Shown piece after piece: positions 33,449-41,306 of a DNA stretch of 64,000 nucleotides. Under the pieces are notes generated by a model. It made no database searches and had not been told where the DNA came from. It worked only from the letters and a program-made list of their open reading frames with translations. The DNA is taken from the NCBI GenBank assembly GCA_009774145.1, contig VSND01000001.1, positions 62,001 to 126,000 on the forward strand, read 5' to 3'. The position numbers and the translations under genes were made by a program. This DNA comes from Lachnospiraceae bacterium. GTDB lineage: Bacteria; Bacillota; Clostridia; Lachnospirales; Lachnospiraceae. Numbering within the stretch: position 1 is the first letter of the stretch; each line of letters starts with the position of its first letter.

Positions 33449-34525
33449 ATGTACAAGATCATGACGCCCGGACCTACGCAGGTTCGGGAAAATGTCCGGA
33501 TGGCCAGAAGCCTGGAGTGCACAAATCCGGATCTGGATCCGGAATTTTTTGATTATTACAGAGAGACCTGCCGGCTGATCAGCGGACTTTTGCATACGGA
33601 AAATGAAACGCTGATCCTGGGCGGAGAAGGAATCCTGGGACTGGAAGCCGCATGCGCATCTCTGACAGAGCCGGGGGATCCGGTGCTGGTGGTGGATAAC
33701 GGCGTATTCGGCAGAGGTTTTGCGGATTTTGTGGAACTGTATGGAGGGAAAGTGACTTACTACCGGTCTTCCTGTACAAAGGCTCTGGATATGGAAGACT
33801 TCCGCGGATTTCTGAAAGAACATCACGATTTTAAATACGCGACGCTGGTCCACTGCGATACGCCCAGCGGTATCCTGAATCCGGTGGAGGATATGAGCCG
33901 GGAGCTGCACCGGTACGGCATCCTGACTGTGGTGGATTCGGTGTCAGCCATGTTCGGGGAACCGCTTTCTGTGGATGCCGGCAGGATCGATATCGTCTGC
34001 GGCGGTTCCCAGAAAGCGCTGTCTGCGCCTCCGGGACTGACCTTTGTGACGGTCAGCGAAGCGGCAAAAAAGGCGATGGAAAAGAGAAAGACAAGGATTG
34101 CTTCTTTTTATGCCAATCTGCTGGTGTTTAAAGATTATTATGAAAAACAGTGGTTTCCCTATACCATGCCCATCAGCGATATCAAAGGGCTTCGGACCGC
34201 TCTGGAAAATGTAAAAGCGGATACCGCCCGCCTGAAGCGGCATGCGAGGCTCGGGGAGATGACCAGAAAGGCAGTGCAGGATATGGGGCTTTCCCTGTAT
34301 CTGGAAAGCGGCTTTTCCAATACGGTGACGGTGATTCGGGTGCCGGAGCGCCGGAGTGCGGCAGACATTCTGGAGCGGATGAAAAAAGAACATCATATCA
34401 TGATCGCCGGCAGCTTTGATGTGCTGGCAGGGCAGGTGATCCGGATCGGACATATGGGAGAAAATGCCACAGAAGCGGATGTAAAAGAAACGCTTCAGGC
34501 GCTGAGAAAAGTACTGGAATCGTAA
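33449..34525 (+). CDS. Class V aminotransferase (serine/alanine-glyoxylate type)
   Basis: A 358-residue PLP enzyme of the alanine-glyoxylate/serine-pyruvate aminotransferase group. The opening is MTPGPTQVRENV, GGEGILGLEAACASL forms the PLP phosphate site, HCDTPSGILNPV and VVDSVSAMFGEPL follow, and the PLP lysine is in CGGSQKALSAPPGL. The C-terminal domain ends with IRIGHMGENATEADV, typical for the group. AGAGGAGG is upstream of the start. It follows the ECF pseudogene by about 70 bases. Possible roles include glyoxylate or ureidoglycine transamination. Nothing nearby decides between them. Confidence 0.88.
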   Translation: MYKIMTPGPTQVRENVRMARSLECTNPDLDPEFFDYYRETCRLISGLLHTENETLILGGEGILGLEAACASLTEPGDPVLVVDNGVFGRGFADFVELYGGKVTYYRSSCTKALDMEDFRGFLKEHHDFKYATLVHCDTPSGILNPVEDMSRELHRYGILTVVDSVSAMFGEPLSVDAGRIDIVCGGSQKALSAPPGLTFVTVSEAAKKAMEKRKTRIASFYANLLVFKDYYEKQWFPYTMPISDIKGLRTALENVKADTARLKRHARLGEMTRKAVQDMGLSLYLESGFSNTVTVIRVPERRSAADILERMKKEHHIMIAGSFDVLAGQVIRIGHMGENATEADVKETLQALRKVLES

Positions 34526-34553
34526 ACTTACAACCGGGTTTCCGGTCTGCTTC

Positions 34554-34614
34554 TTGTCAAACCATGGGAAATGGTGTAAGATGCATATACTGGCGGTGTG
34601 TGCGGCACACCGCC
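34554..34614 (+). promoter_or_regulatory. Promoter and 5' hairpin of the EamA gene
   Basis: TTGTCA (34554-34559), 17 bases, TAAGAT (34577-34582). A nine-base-pair hairpin, GGCGGTGTG-TGCGG..CACACCGCC (34592-34614), would sit at the very 5' end of the transcript, where it could protect the RNA from decay. Confidence 0.65.
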
Positions 34615-34641
34615 GCATTTGCGTGAGGAGGCATTAGAATT

Positions 34642-35559
34642 ATGAAACAGATGAAGAATAACGCCATGCTGCTTCTGACGGCCCTGATCTGGGGCTGTGC
34701 GTTCGTGGCGCAGAGCGTGGGCATGGATTATGTGGGGCCCTTTACTTTTAATTCGGTCCGGTGCATTCTGGGCAGCATCGTTCTGGTACCGGTTATTTTT
34801 CTGATGGATGCTCTGAAGAGAAAGAGCGGGATGAGTGGGGCAGAGCTGAAAAAAGGAAGAGGCGATACGAAGACGCTTGTGACCGGGGGCATCTGCTGCG
34901 GCGTAATCCTGGCAGTGGCCAGCAGTCTGCAGCAGTTCGGCATTCTGTTTACAACTGTGGGTAAGGCGGGCTTCATCACAGCCATGTATATCGTACTGGT
35001 CCCGATTCTCGGGATTTTCCTTGGCAAAAAGCTTCGGCCGCTGATGATTTTCTGTGTTTTTACAGCAGTCCTGGGGCTGTATTTTCTATGCATGACGGAA
35101 AAGCTTTCTCTTGGCATCGGTGATCTGCTGGTGCTGTTCTGCGCGCTGGTGTTTTCTGTACATATTCTGGTCATCGACCATTTTTCTCCGCTGGTGGATG
35201 GCGTTCGCATGTCGGCGATTCAGTTTCTGACGGCAGGAATCCTCTGCGCAGTGCCCATGCTCATCTGGGAAAATCCGAATATGGCAGACATTCTGGAAGC
35301 ATGGATGCCGGTTCTGTACGCAGGCGTCATGTCCTGCGGAGTTGCCTATACGTTTCAGATTCTGGGACAGAAGAATGCGGATCCGACCGTGGCGTCTCTG
35401 CTGCTCAGTCTGGAATCCGTCTTTTCCGTGCTGGCGGGCTGGGTGATTCTGGGGCAGGGACTGAGCAGAAAAGAGCTGTTTGGCTGTGTGCTGATGTTTG
35501 CGGCGATTATCCTTGCACAGCTGCCCCAGAAGCAGGAAGCAGAGAAAAATCAGGACTGA
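34642..35559 (+). CDS. EamA/DMT family transporter
   Basis: A 305-residue membrane protein with ten predicted helices in two repeated halves. ALIWGCAFVAQSVGMDYVGP is the family opening of the first EamA repeat, and PVLYAGVMSCGVAYTFQILG with LLLSLESVFSVLAGWVILGQ marks the second. Members export amino acids, nucleobases or other metabolites; the substrate is not predictable. GAGGAGG is upstream of ATG 34642. It has its own promoter and converges on the endonuclease IV gene, leaving 73 bases between the stops. Confidence 0.9.
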   Translation: MKQMKNNAMLLLTALIWGCAFVAQSVGMDYVGPFTFNSVRCILGSIVLVPVIFLMDALKRKSGMSGAELKKGRGDTKTLVTGGICCGVILAVASSLQQFGILFTTVGKAGFITAMYIVLVPILGIFLGKKLRPLMIFCVFTAVLGLYFLCMTEKLSLGIGDLLVLFCALVFSVHILVIDHFSPLVDGVRMSAIQFLTAGILCAVPMLIWENPNMADILEAWMPVLYAGVMSCGVAYTFQILGQKNADPTVASLLLSLESVFSVLAGWVILGQGLSRKELFGCVLMFAAIILAQLPQKQEAEKNQD

Positions 35560-35632
35560 AACAAAAGGCAGGGCAGAGTCTGTCAGATGTGCGCTGCTCT
35601 CATGCCCGAACCTGATCCGGATGAATGGCTTA

Positions 35633-36502
35633 TCAGGCAGGTGCATGCTCCCGAAGCATGGCGATCTCTTCCTTATAGGGAGCCCGCGTGTTTTTGGGAT
35701 CGTTGTCAACGGGGATCCAGGGAGTTTCCAGAATCTTGGGAACATCCTGAAAGTCGGGATGATGGACGATGCGGTTCAGTGCGTCAAAGCCGATGCATCC
35801 TTTTCCCAGGTTTTCATGACGGTCTTTGGCAGAGCCGCAGGGATTTTTACTGTCATTGATATGGAAGACGGCGATCTGGTCTTTCCCAAGAATCTGGTCA
35901 AACCGTGCAAAGACACCCTCGGGATCATTTATGATATCATAACCGCTGTCATGAGTATGGCAGGTATCAAAGCAGATTCGCAGGCGATCTTTTTTTGCCA
36001 CGCTGTCATAGATCCTGGCCAGTTCTTCGAAGGTCCGGCCGATCTCGGATCCTTTTCCGGCCATGGTTTCCAGTGCGATCAGACAGTCGCTGTCATCGGT
36101 CAGCACCTCATTCAGTCCTTTGGCGACAGAGGCGATGCCCGCTTCTGTACCGGCGCCTACATGCGCCCCCGGATGGACGACCAGAATCCGGCTTCCCATG
36201 GCAGAAGCCCGGTTCAGTTCCAGCCTCAGAAAGCGGACTGCAAGTTCATAGGTTTCCGGCTTTACGGTATTTGCCAGATTGATAATATAAGGGGCATGGA
36301 CGATAAACTCCGTGATTCCGTTATCCTTCATCAGTGCCTGAGCCGCTTCGATGTTCAGCTCGCTGATCTCTTTACGCTTTGTATTCTGGGGCGCTCCGGT
36401 GTAGAGCATGAAAGTATTGGCATTGTAGGAAAGCGCTTCTTCCACGGACCCCAGCATCATCTTTTTTCCGTTCATTCCCACATGGGAACCTATTTTTAAC
36501 AT
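35633..36502 (-). CDS. nfo: Endonuclease IV (AP endonuclease)
   Basis: A TIM-barrel zinc enzyme that cuts DNA 5' to abasic sites in base excision repair. The 289-residue protein starts MLKIGSHVGMNGKKMMLGSV. HAPYIINLAN, ILVVHPGAH, CLIALETMAGKG, FDTCHTHDSGYD, VFHINDSKN and DRHENLGKGCIGFD provide the histidine, aspartate and glutamate ligands of the three zinc ions in the expected order. AAAGGAG lies before ATG 36502, and a good promoter is present at 36529-36557. Length and motifs are complete. Confidence 0.96.
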   Translation of the reverse strand: MLKIGSHVGMNGKKMMLGSVEEALSYNANTFMLYTGAPQNTKRKEISELNIEAAQALMKDNGITEFIVHAPYIINLANTVKPETYELAVRFLRLELNRASAMGSRILVVHPGAHVGAGTEAGIASVAKGLNEVLTDDSDCLIALETMAGKGSEIGRTFEELARIYDSVAKKDRLRICFDTCHTHDSGYDIINDPEGVFARFDQILGKDQIAVFHINDSKNPCGSAKDRHENLGKGCIGFDALNRIVHHPDFQDVPKILETPWIPVDNDPKNTRAPYKEEIAMLREHAPA

Positions 36503-36528
36503 GGCGTTTCACTCCTTTGTTTTTGTTC

Positions 36529-36557
36529 AGTATAGTGGATGGAGACGAAAAAGTCAA
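36529..36557 (-). promoter_or_regulatory. Promoter of nfo
   Basis: On the - strand: TTGACT (36557-36552), 17 bases, TATACT (36534-36529), about 27 bases before the start codon. Confidence 0.75.
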
Positions 36558-36624
36558 AGTTCAGATGCCAGATAAATGATAACTGCTTTATTTTATCAGA
36601 GATATGCATCGGGAGGGATTTTTT

Positions 36625-37545
36625 ATGGAATTGAAAGACAGAATAAAATATGCAAAACGTGCATTGACGGGTACTGCATTAGGCGATTGTTTTGGGCAGA
36701 GCTTTTTCATACCTGACGAAACTGCCCGTCAAAGGATAAAAAACAGAGAGATTATGGATGGACCGTGGCATTTTACGGATGATACGGTGATGGCCATCGG
36801 AATTTACAGTATCCTGGAAAAGTATGGAAAAATTGATCAGGATGAACTGGCCAGGGTTTTTGCGGAGAATTATGCACGGGACTGGCACAGGGGATATGGA
36901 GGAACGGCGCATTCTGTTTTACGAAGTATCGGAGAAGGACAGAACTGGCGGGAAGTCGCTTCCAGCGCGTTTGATGGAATGGGTTCCATGGGGAATGGCG
37001 GCGCAATGCGTGCTGCGCCTGTAGGCGCATATTTTGCAGATGATCTGGACAAGGTCCTGTATTATGCCAGGGCATCTGCTGAAGTTACGCATGCGCATAT
37101 GGAGGGGATCGTGGGTGCAATGGCCGTTGCCGCGGCATCCGCTCTGCTTCTGAATAAAAAGCTGGGGAACTATTCTGGAGAAGGAATCACTTTTTTGCGT
37201 GATGTCGCAGACCGTTTGCCGGAAAGTGATACCAGATCGAAAATATTGTCTGCAGTTTCTGTTAAAAAAGACAGCAGCATGGATTTTGTGATTTCTGTGC
37301 TTGGAAATGGAAGCAGGCTGACGGCACAGGATACCGTTCCGTTTTGCCTGTGGTGTGCGGCATATTATTATACCTCGACAGAAGAAGCGCTGTGGACGGC
37401 GGTTTCAGCTTTGGGAGACCGGGATACCATATGTGCCATTGTGGGCGGAATGGTCTTTCTTTTTGCGGATGAGCTTCCTCAGCAATGGCTGAGCCATATG
37501 GAGCATCCGGAAAGTTCTGTTTTTATGAATGCCAGAATCCGGTAA
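36625..37545 (+). CDS. ADP-ribosylglycohydrolase family protein
   Basis: A 306-residue enzyme of the DraG/ARH fold, which removes ADP-ribose from proteins or small molecules. The two-metal site residues are seen in ALGDCFGQSF, WHFTDDTVMAIG (FTDDT) and near the C-terminus in LGDRDTICAIVGG (usually GDTDT, here GDRDT). SMGNGGAMRAAPVG and EVTHAHMEGIVGAMAVA are the other conserved blocks. Start: ATG 36625, eight bases from GGAGG; an earlier ATG at 36604 has no ribosome site. No ADP-ribosyltransferase (DraT-like) gene is adjacent, so the substrate is open. Confidence 0.9.
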   Translation: MELKDRIKYAKRALTGTALGDCFGQSFFIPDETARQRIKNREIMDGPWHFTDDTVMAIGIYSILEKYGKIDQDELARVFAENYARDWHRGYGGTAHSVLRSIGEGQNWREVASSAFDGMGSMGNGGAMRAAPVGAYFADDLDKVLYYARASAEVTHAHMEGIVGAMAVAAASALLLNKKLGNYSGEGITFLRDVADRLPESDTRSKILSAVSVKKDSSMDFVISVLGNGSRLTAQDTVPFCLWCAAYYYTSTEEALWTAVSALGDRDTICAIVGGMVFLFADELPQQWLSHMEHPESSVFMNARIR

Positions 37546-37594
37546 AGCTTCCGAAGCCAGGCAACGTTACTGCTCAGACGCCTGCCGGCATTCA

Positions 37595-37781
37595 GCCTGC
37601 CATGGGCATCGGTTCCTGAAAGACCCATGGAAGGGCGCCGGTCCTAAGGGCGCGTATTTTGCGCCCTTAGGACCGCTGCTGCCCTTCACTAAGCGCAAGC
37701 GGGATTTGCGATGAGGGGGGACCCACGCAGTGGGGAGAGTCCTGATCGCCTGTCTGGAAGGAACCGATGCTCATGGCAGGC
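37595..37781. repeat. Large multi-hairpin palindromic element
   Basis: This 187-base element occupies most of the 415-base gap after the ADP-ribosylglycohydrolase gene. The outer arms 37595-37617 and 37759-37781 (starting GCCTGCCATGGGCATCGG) pair over 23 positions, one of them a wobble. Inside are a 15-base-pair hairpin (37639-37675, GGTCCTAAGGGCGC arm), AGGGC/GCCCT, CGCAA/TTGCG and CCCAC/GTGGG. No convincing coding frame exists. It could be a mobile palindromic repeat or a structured RNA. The rest of the gap holds a promoter (37822) and a folded leader (37866). Confidence 0.75.
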
Positions 37782-37821
37782 GTCCGGGGCAGAACAGCTC
37801 TGGAATGCATTTGCCGTGAAC

Positions 37822-37850
37822 TTGACAAACGCTTCTGTTTTTTCTATACT
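37822..37850 (+). promoter_or_regulatory. Promoter of the TRIC-family gene
   Basis: TTGACA (37822-37827), 17 bases, TATACT (37845-37850): near-consensus. Transcription would begin near 37857, nine bases before the first stem of the leader structure. Confidence 0.88.
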
Positions 37851-37865
37851 GAATTCAGTTTTTAT

Positions 37866-37941
37866 CCGGACCGGACTGCCGGTGCCTGCCCGGCAGAATG
37901 CATGGAGCAGCAGCTCTGTACAGACAGGCAAAGCGGTCCGG
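37866..37941 (+). ncRNA. Candidate pseudoknotted 5' leader (possible riboswitch)
   Basis: In the 104-base leader of the TRIC-family gene, four pairings can be drawn. P1 is CCGGACCG (37866-37873) with CGGTCCGG (37934-37941). P2 is CTGCCGG/CCGGCAG (37876-37896) with a seven-base loop TGCCTGC. P3 is TGCATGGAGC/GCTCTGTACA (37899-37922) with loop AGCA and one mismatch. A pseudoknot joins the P2 loop TGCCTG (37883-37888) to CAGGCA (37925-37930). The fold ends six bases before the AAAAGGAG ribosome site, so control of translation is plausible. The CAGGCAAAG segment recalls glycine aptamers, but other glycine-riboswitch signatures are missing. The structure was found by eye only. Confidence 0.45.
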
Positions 37942-37960
37942 CCATCAAAAGGAGACGGTC

Positions 37961-38593
37961 ATGAACATACAGCTGATCATAGAGGTGCTGGGGACCATTG
38001 CATTTGCCATATCCGGCGCCATGCTTGCCGTTGAACGGAAGATGGATCTGTTCGGAGTTCTGTTTCTGGGGCTTGTGACCGCATCAGGAGGCGGATTTAT
38101 GAGGGATGTGGCGCTTGGAATCGTGCCGCCGTCCATGTTTGTAAGCCCCATGGTGATTCCGGTGGGACTGCTGGCATCCTTTTATACCTTTCTTGCCATT
38201 CACTGGAATCAGCATATGATTCCGTATCTTCCGGAGGGGATGTTTCAGTGGATCCTGAATTTTACGGATGCGGTCGGACTGGGGCTGTTTACAGTGCTGG
38301 GAGTCAATGTGGCCATTGAGGCAGGTTATGGAGAGTGCCATAAGTTCGTCCTGTTTCTCGGAATGCTGACAGGAGTCGGAGGCGGGATGCTGCGGGATAT
38401 TTTTGCCGGGCTGACGCCTGCCATACTGAGGAAACATATCTATGCCTGTGCGTCGCTTTTCGGGGCGGCATGTTATGACTGCCTGCTGCTGTGCATCAGA
38501 AAAGAGTACGCCATGTTTGCAGGAGCTGTGACTGTGACAGCCATACGAATGCTGGCTTATCATTTTAAATGGAATATGCCGCGGGCAGTGTAA
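37961..38593 (+). CDS. TRIC cation channel / YadS-type membrane protein (glycine transporter domain)
   Basis: A 210-residue inner-membrane protein of the UPF0126 (YadS/YicG) family with seven predicted helices in two repeats. Each repeat has the glycine-rich turn with a following R-D: VTASGGGFMRDVALGIVPP and GMLTGVGGGMLRDIFAGLTP. The family is described both as trimeric cation channels related to animal TRIC and as a putative glycine transporter domain. ATG 37961 is six bases from AAAAGGAG. The open frame upstream to 37898 overlaps the leader and is not used. A folded leader and a strong promoter lie upstream. Confidence 0.88.
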   Translation: MNIQLIIEVLGTIAFAISGAMLAVERKMDLFGVLFLGLVTASGGGFMRDVALGIVPPSMFVSPMVIPVGLLASFYTFLAIHWNQHMIPYLPEGMFQWILNFTDAVGLGLFTVLGVNVAIEAGYGECHKFVLFLGMLTGVGGGMLRDIFAGLTPAILRKHIYACASLFGAACYDCLLLCIRKEYAMFAGAVTVTAIRMLAYHFKWNMPRAV

Positions 38594-38629
38594 TGCCAAG
38601 CGGCTTATATGGAAGAAGGAGGAAGAGAG

Positions 38630-40396
38630 TTGAAAAAAATACTGGATCTCATTGCCGGAGAAATGGAAAAAGCTTTTCGGACAGCGGGATATGATCCTGA
38701 ATATGCCGGAGTGACTTTGTCAAACCGTCCGGATTTGTGTGAATATCAGTGCAACGGCGCGTTGGCGGCGGCAAAAGAATATCATAAAGCACCGATTATG
38801 ATTGCAGACAGCGTGGTGGAAGCACTGGAAAGTTCAGAACTGTTTGAAGACGTGCAGTCCGTGAAGCCGGGATTTATCAATCTGAAAGTCCATGCGGATT
38901 TTCTGAGCGGTTATCTGAACGGAATGTATGGGGACAGCCGTCTGGGATACGACAAGGCCGGGCAGCCAAAGACGATCATGATCGATTACGGCGGGCCCAA
39001 TGTGGCAAAGCCTCTGCATGTGGGGCATCTTCGTTCCGCCATCATCGGGGAGAGCGTCAAGCGGATCGCCCGCTTTGCCGGCCATAAGGTCATCGGAGAT
39101 GTGCATCTGGGAGACTGGGGTCTGCAGATGGGCCTGATTATCATGGAATTAAAGAACCGGGAGCCAAAGCTTCCTTATTTTGATGAAGCATATGAGGGAG
39201 CATATCCAGAAGAGGCGCCCTTTACGATTGCAGAGCTGGAAGAAATCTATCCGACGGCCAGCGCAAAGTCCAAAGAGGACGCTGCGTATAAGGAAGCTGC
39301 CATGCAGGCGACGTTTGAGCTGCAGCAGGGACGGAAAGGGTATCAGGCGCTGCTGCGGCATATTCTGAAGGTGTCTGTGACGGACCTGAAGCGAAATTAT
39401 GAGAATCTGAAGGTGGAGTTTGACCTGTGGAAGGGCGAGTCCGATGCGCAGCCCTACATTCCGGATATGGTCCAGCGGATGAAGGATCAGGGTTTTGCCC
39501 ACATGAGCGAAGGCGCGCTGGTGGTAGATGTCAAAGAGGAGACGGATACCAAGGAGGTTCCGCCCTGCATGCTCCTGAAGTCGGACGGTGCGTCGCTCTA
39601 TACGACGACGGATCTGGCGACGATCGTGGAGCGGATGAAACTCTATCGGCCGGATGAGATCATCTATGTGGTGGACAAACGTCAGGAGATGCATTTTGTG
39701 CAGGTATTCCGCTGCGCGAAAAAATGCGGGCTTGCGGGAGAGGATACCGCATTTAAGTTCCTTGGCTTCGGCACCATGAACGGGAAGGACGGGAAGCCTT
39801 TTAAGACCCGCGAAGGCGGCGTCATGCGCCTGGAATATCTTCTGAAGGATATCAATGAAGAGATGCTTAAAAAGATCCGGGAAAGCCGTCCCATGAGCGA
39901 GGAGGAGGCCCGTGAGATTGCCGGAGTTGTGGGACTCTCTGCAGTAAAATACGGGGATCTGTCCAACCAGGCGTCCAAGGATTATATCTTTGATGTGGAC
40001 CGGTTTACTTCTTCAGAAGGAAATACCGGACCCTACATTCTTTATACGATTGTCAGGATCAAGTCGATCCTGAAAAAATATGAAGAACAGGGCGGACGCG
40101 GCGACGGTGCAGAGATTGCCGCATACGGCAATGAAAGTGAGAAAGCGCTGATGCTGGAGCTGACCAGATTCAACAGCGTGATGGAAACTGCTTATGAAGA
40201 GCTTGCGCCCCATAAGGTCTGTGCATATATCTATGACCTGGCCAATGCATTTAATAAGTTTTATCATGAAACCAGTATCTTGGGGACAGAGGAAGAAGCG
40301 CAGAAGAACAGCAGGATTCGGCTTCTGGTACTGACCAGAAGGGTGCTGGAGGCATGTATTGACGTACTGGGGTTTGAGGCGCCGGAGAGGATGTAG
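38630..40396 (+). CDS. argS: Arginyl-tRNA synthetase
   Basis: Class I synthetase for arginine. The 588-residue protein has the N-terminal Add-1 domain (to about 110), then the ATP motif in DYGGPNVAKPLHVGHLRSA. GDVHLGDWGLQMGL and the KMSK-equivalent region GKPFKTREGGVMRL follow, then the C-terminal DALR anticodon-binding domain (RFNSVMETAYEELAPHKVCA, YIYDLANAFNKFY). The start is TTG 38630, seven bases from AAGGAGG (38616-38622). The in-frame ATG at 38609 overlaps this ribosome site and is unlikely. It stands 36 bases after the TRIC gene and is followed at six bases by the CPBP protease gene. Confidence 0.96.
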   Translation: MKKILDLIAGEMEKAFRTAGYDPEYAGVTLSNRPDLCEYQCNGALAAAKEYHKAPIMIADSVVEALESSELFEDVQSVKPGFINLKVHADFLSGYLNGMYGDSRLGYDKAGQPKTIMIDYGGPNVAKPLHVGHLRSAIIGESVKRIARFAGHKVIGDVHLGDWGLQMGLIIMELKNREPKLPYFDEAYEGAYPEEAPFTIAELEEIYPTASAKSKEDAAYKEAAMQATFELQQGRKGYQALLRHILKVSVTDLKRNYENLKVEFDLWKGESDAQPYIPDMVQRMKDQGFAHMSEGALVVDVKEETDTKEVPPCMLLKSDGASLYTTTDLATIVERMKLYRPDEIIYVVDKRQEMHFVQVFRCAKKCGLAGEDTAFKFLGFGTMNGKDGKPFKTREGGVMRLEYLLKDINEEMLKKIRESRPMSEEEAREIAGVVGLSAVKYGDLSNQASKDYIFDVDRFTSSEGNTGPYILYTIVRIKSILKKYEEQGGRGDGAEIAAYGNESEKALMLELTRFNSVMETAYEELAPHKVCAYIYDLANAFNKFYHETSILGTEEEAQKNSRIRLLVLTRRVLEACIDVLGFEAPERM

Positions 40397-40402
40397 AGAA
40401 GC

Positions 40403-41236
40403 ATGGAACGCAGAAGAAAGGTAACGCTCAGCGGCATCTGGGGCGGTATATACCCGATGTTGCTGTATACGTGCATGCAGTTGGGAACAAGCGCAGTCTA
40501 TGGGATTGTGCTTGCTGTATCGGCACTGCGCGCAGATACAGGATATGCAGACATGGAGAGCTATATTCTGGACCGTGCAGCAGAACATACGATGACGATT
40601 CTTCTTGTCTCCATGCTGTTGTCAATCCCGATTTTCGCCTGGCTGTATTCCTGTGATGTGCAGAAGAAGAAACGGGCGGGCTGGAACGAGGACTGGTTTC
40701 CGCTCACGGAGGGAATGCTTCTGTGGACGGCAGTCGGATGTGCCGCACTGGCGCTGTTCTGCAACGGAGTTATCAGCCTTCTGCCGCTGGCACAGTGGTC
40801 TGACAGCTATGAAGAGGTCAGCGAGACGCTGTACAGCGGAAATATCTGGATTCGGATTGCAGGCGTGGCGTTCTTTGGACCTGCAGTGGAAGAACTGGTA
40901 ATGCGGGGGCTTCTGTACCAGAGGTTTCGGACCATGATGAGGCCCATGGCTGCCATATTGTGGAGTGCTCTTGCATTCGGGATCTTTCATGGAAATATTG
41001 TACAGGGCGTCTATGCATTTCTGGTGGGATTGTTCTTTGCCTGGCTGATGGAACACAGCCAGAGGATTCTGGTTCCGATGGTGGGACATATGGCAGCAAA
41101 TCTGTTTGTCCTGCTGCTGGAAGACGGTAATCTTCTGGAAGTGATCTATGGTTCCGTACCGATGTTTCTGACCATAACCATAATAAGCGGCATGATATTT
41201 TTATGCTGTTTCCGAATCATAAAGGAATTAAAATAA
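40403..41236 (+). CDS. CPBP family intramembrane metalloprotease
   Basis: A 277-residue membrane protein with about eight hydrophobic segments. The CPBP (Rce1/CAAX-like) motifs are present: FGPAVEELVMRGLLYQRF (glutamate pair and arginine), ALAFGIFHGNIVQGVYAF (histidine) and MVGHMAANLFVL (second histidine with asparagine). These residues would coordinate the metal and cut a peptide within the membrane. In bacteria such enzymes are linked to bacteriocin self-immunity and other roles; no bacteriocin gene is adjacent. It directly follows argS (six bases). A strong palindromic terminator follows. Confidence 0.9.
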   Translation: MERRRKVTLSGIWGGIYPMLLYTCMQLGTSAVYGIVLAVSALRADTGYADMESYILDRAAEHTMTILLVSMLLSIPIFAWLYSCDVQKKKRAGWNEDWFPLTEGMLLWTAVGCAALALFCNGVISLLPLAQWSDSYEEVSETLYSGNIWIRIAGVAFFGPAVEELVMRGLLYQRFRTMMRPMAAILWSALAFGIFHGNIVQGVYAFLVGLFFAWLMEHSQRILVPMVGHMAANLFVLLLEDGNLLEVIYGSVPMFLTITIISGMIFLCCFRIIKELK

Positions 41237-41242
41237 TCAGAA

Positions 41243-41290
41243 TACAGGGCGCTGTTTCCGGCGGGTTCTGACCGGAGACGGCACCCTGTA
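41243..41290. terminator. Hairpin between convergent genes
   Basis: TACAGGG..GTTTCCGG (41243-41261) pairs with CCGGAGAC..CCCTGTA (41272-41290): 18 of 19 positions pair, with a ten-base loop. There is no T tract. It is placed between the CPBP gene end and the - strand reductase gene end, so a shared terminator or stability hairpin is likely. Confidence 0.65.
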
Positions 41291-41306
41291 CCGGCCGGGA
41301 AGAAGT

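Noticed and set aside
32914..33552. 212-codon frame spanning the hic promoter, ECF remnant and aminotransferase start
   Set aside because: Only the part from 33118 to about 33258 resembles a protein (ECF S component). After the deletion point the frame is nonsense, and before 33118 it crosses the hicAB promoter.
35498..36499. 333-codon + strand frame over endonuclease IV
   Set aside because: The - strand encodes all zinc-site motifs of Nfo; the + frame is a composition artefact extending from the EamA end.
37866..37941. Canonical glycine riboswitch
   Set aside because: CAGGCAAAG fits one junction, but the GGAGAG and GCCGAAGG-type blocks of glycine aptamers are missing, so I list it only as an unassigned structured leader.
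37711..38034. Small frames in the 415-base gap before the TRIC gene
   Set aside because: They run across large inverted repeats, a promoter and the folded leader, without ribosome sites.
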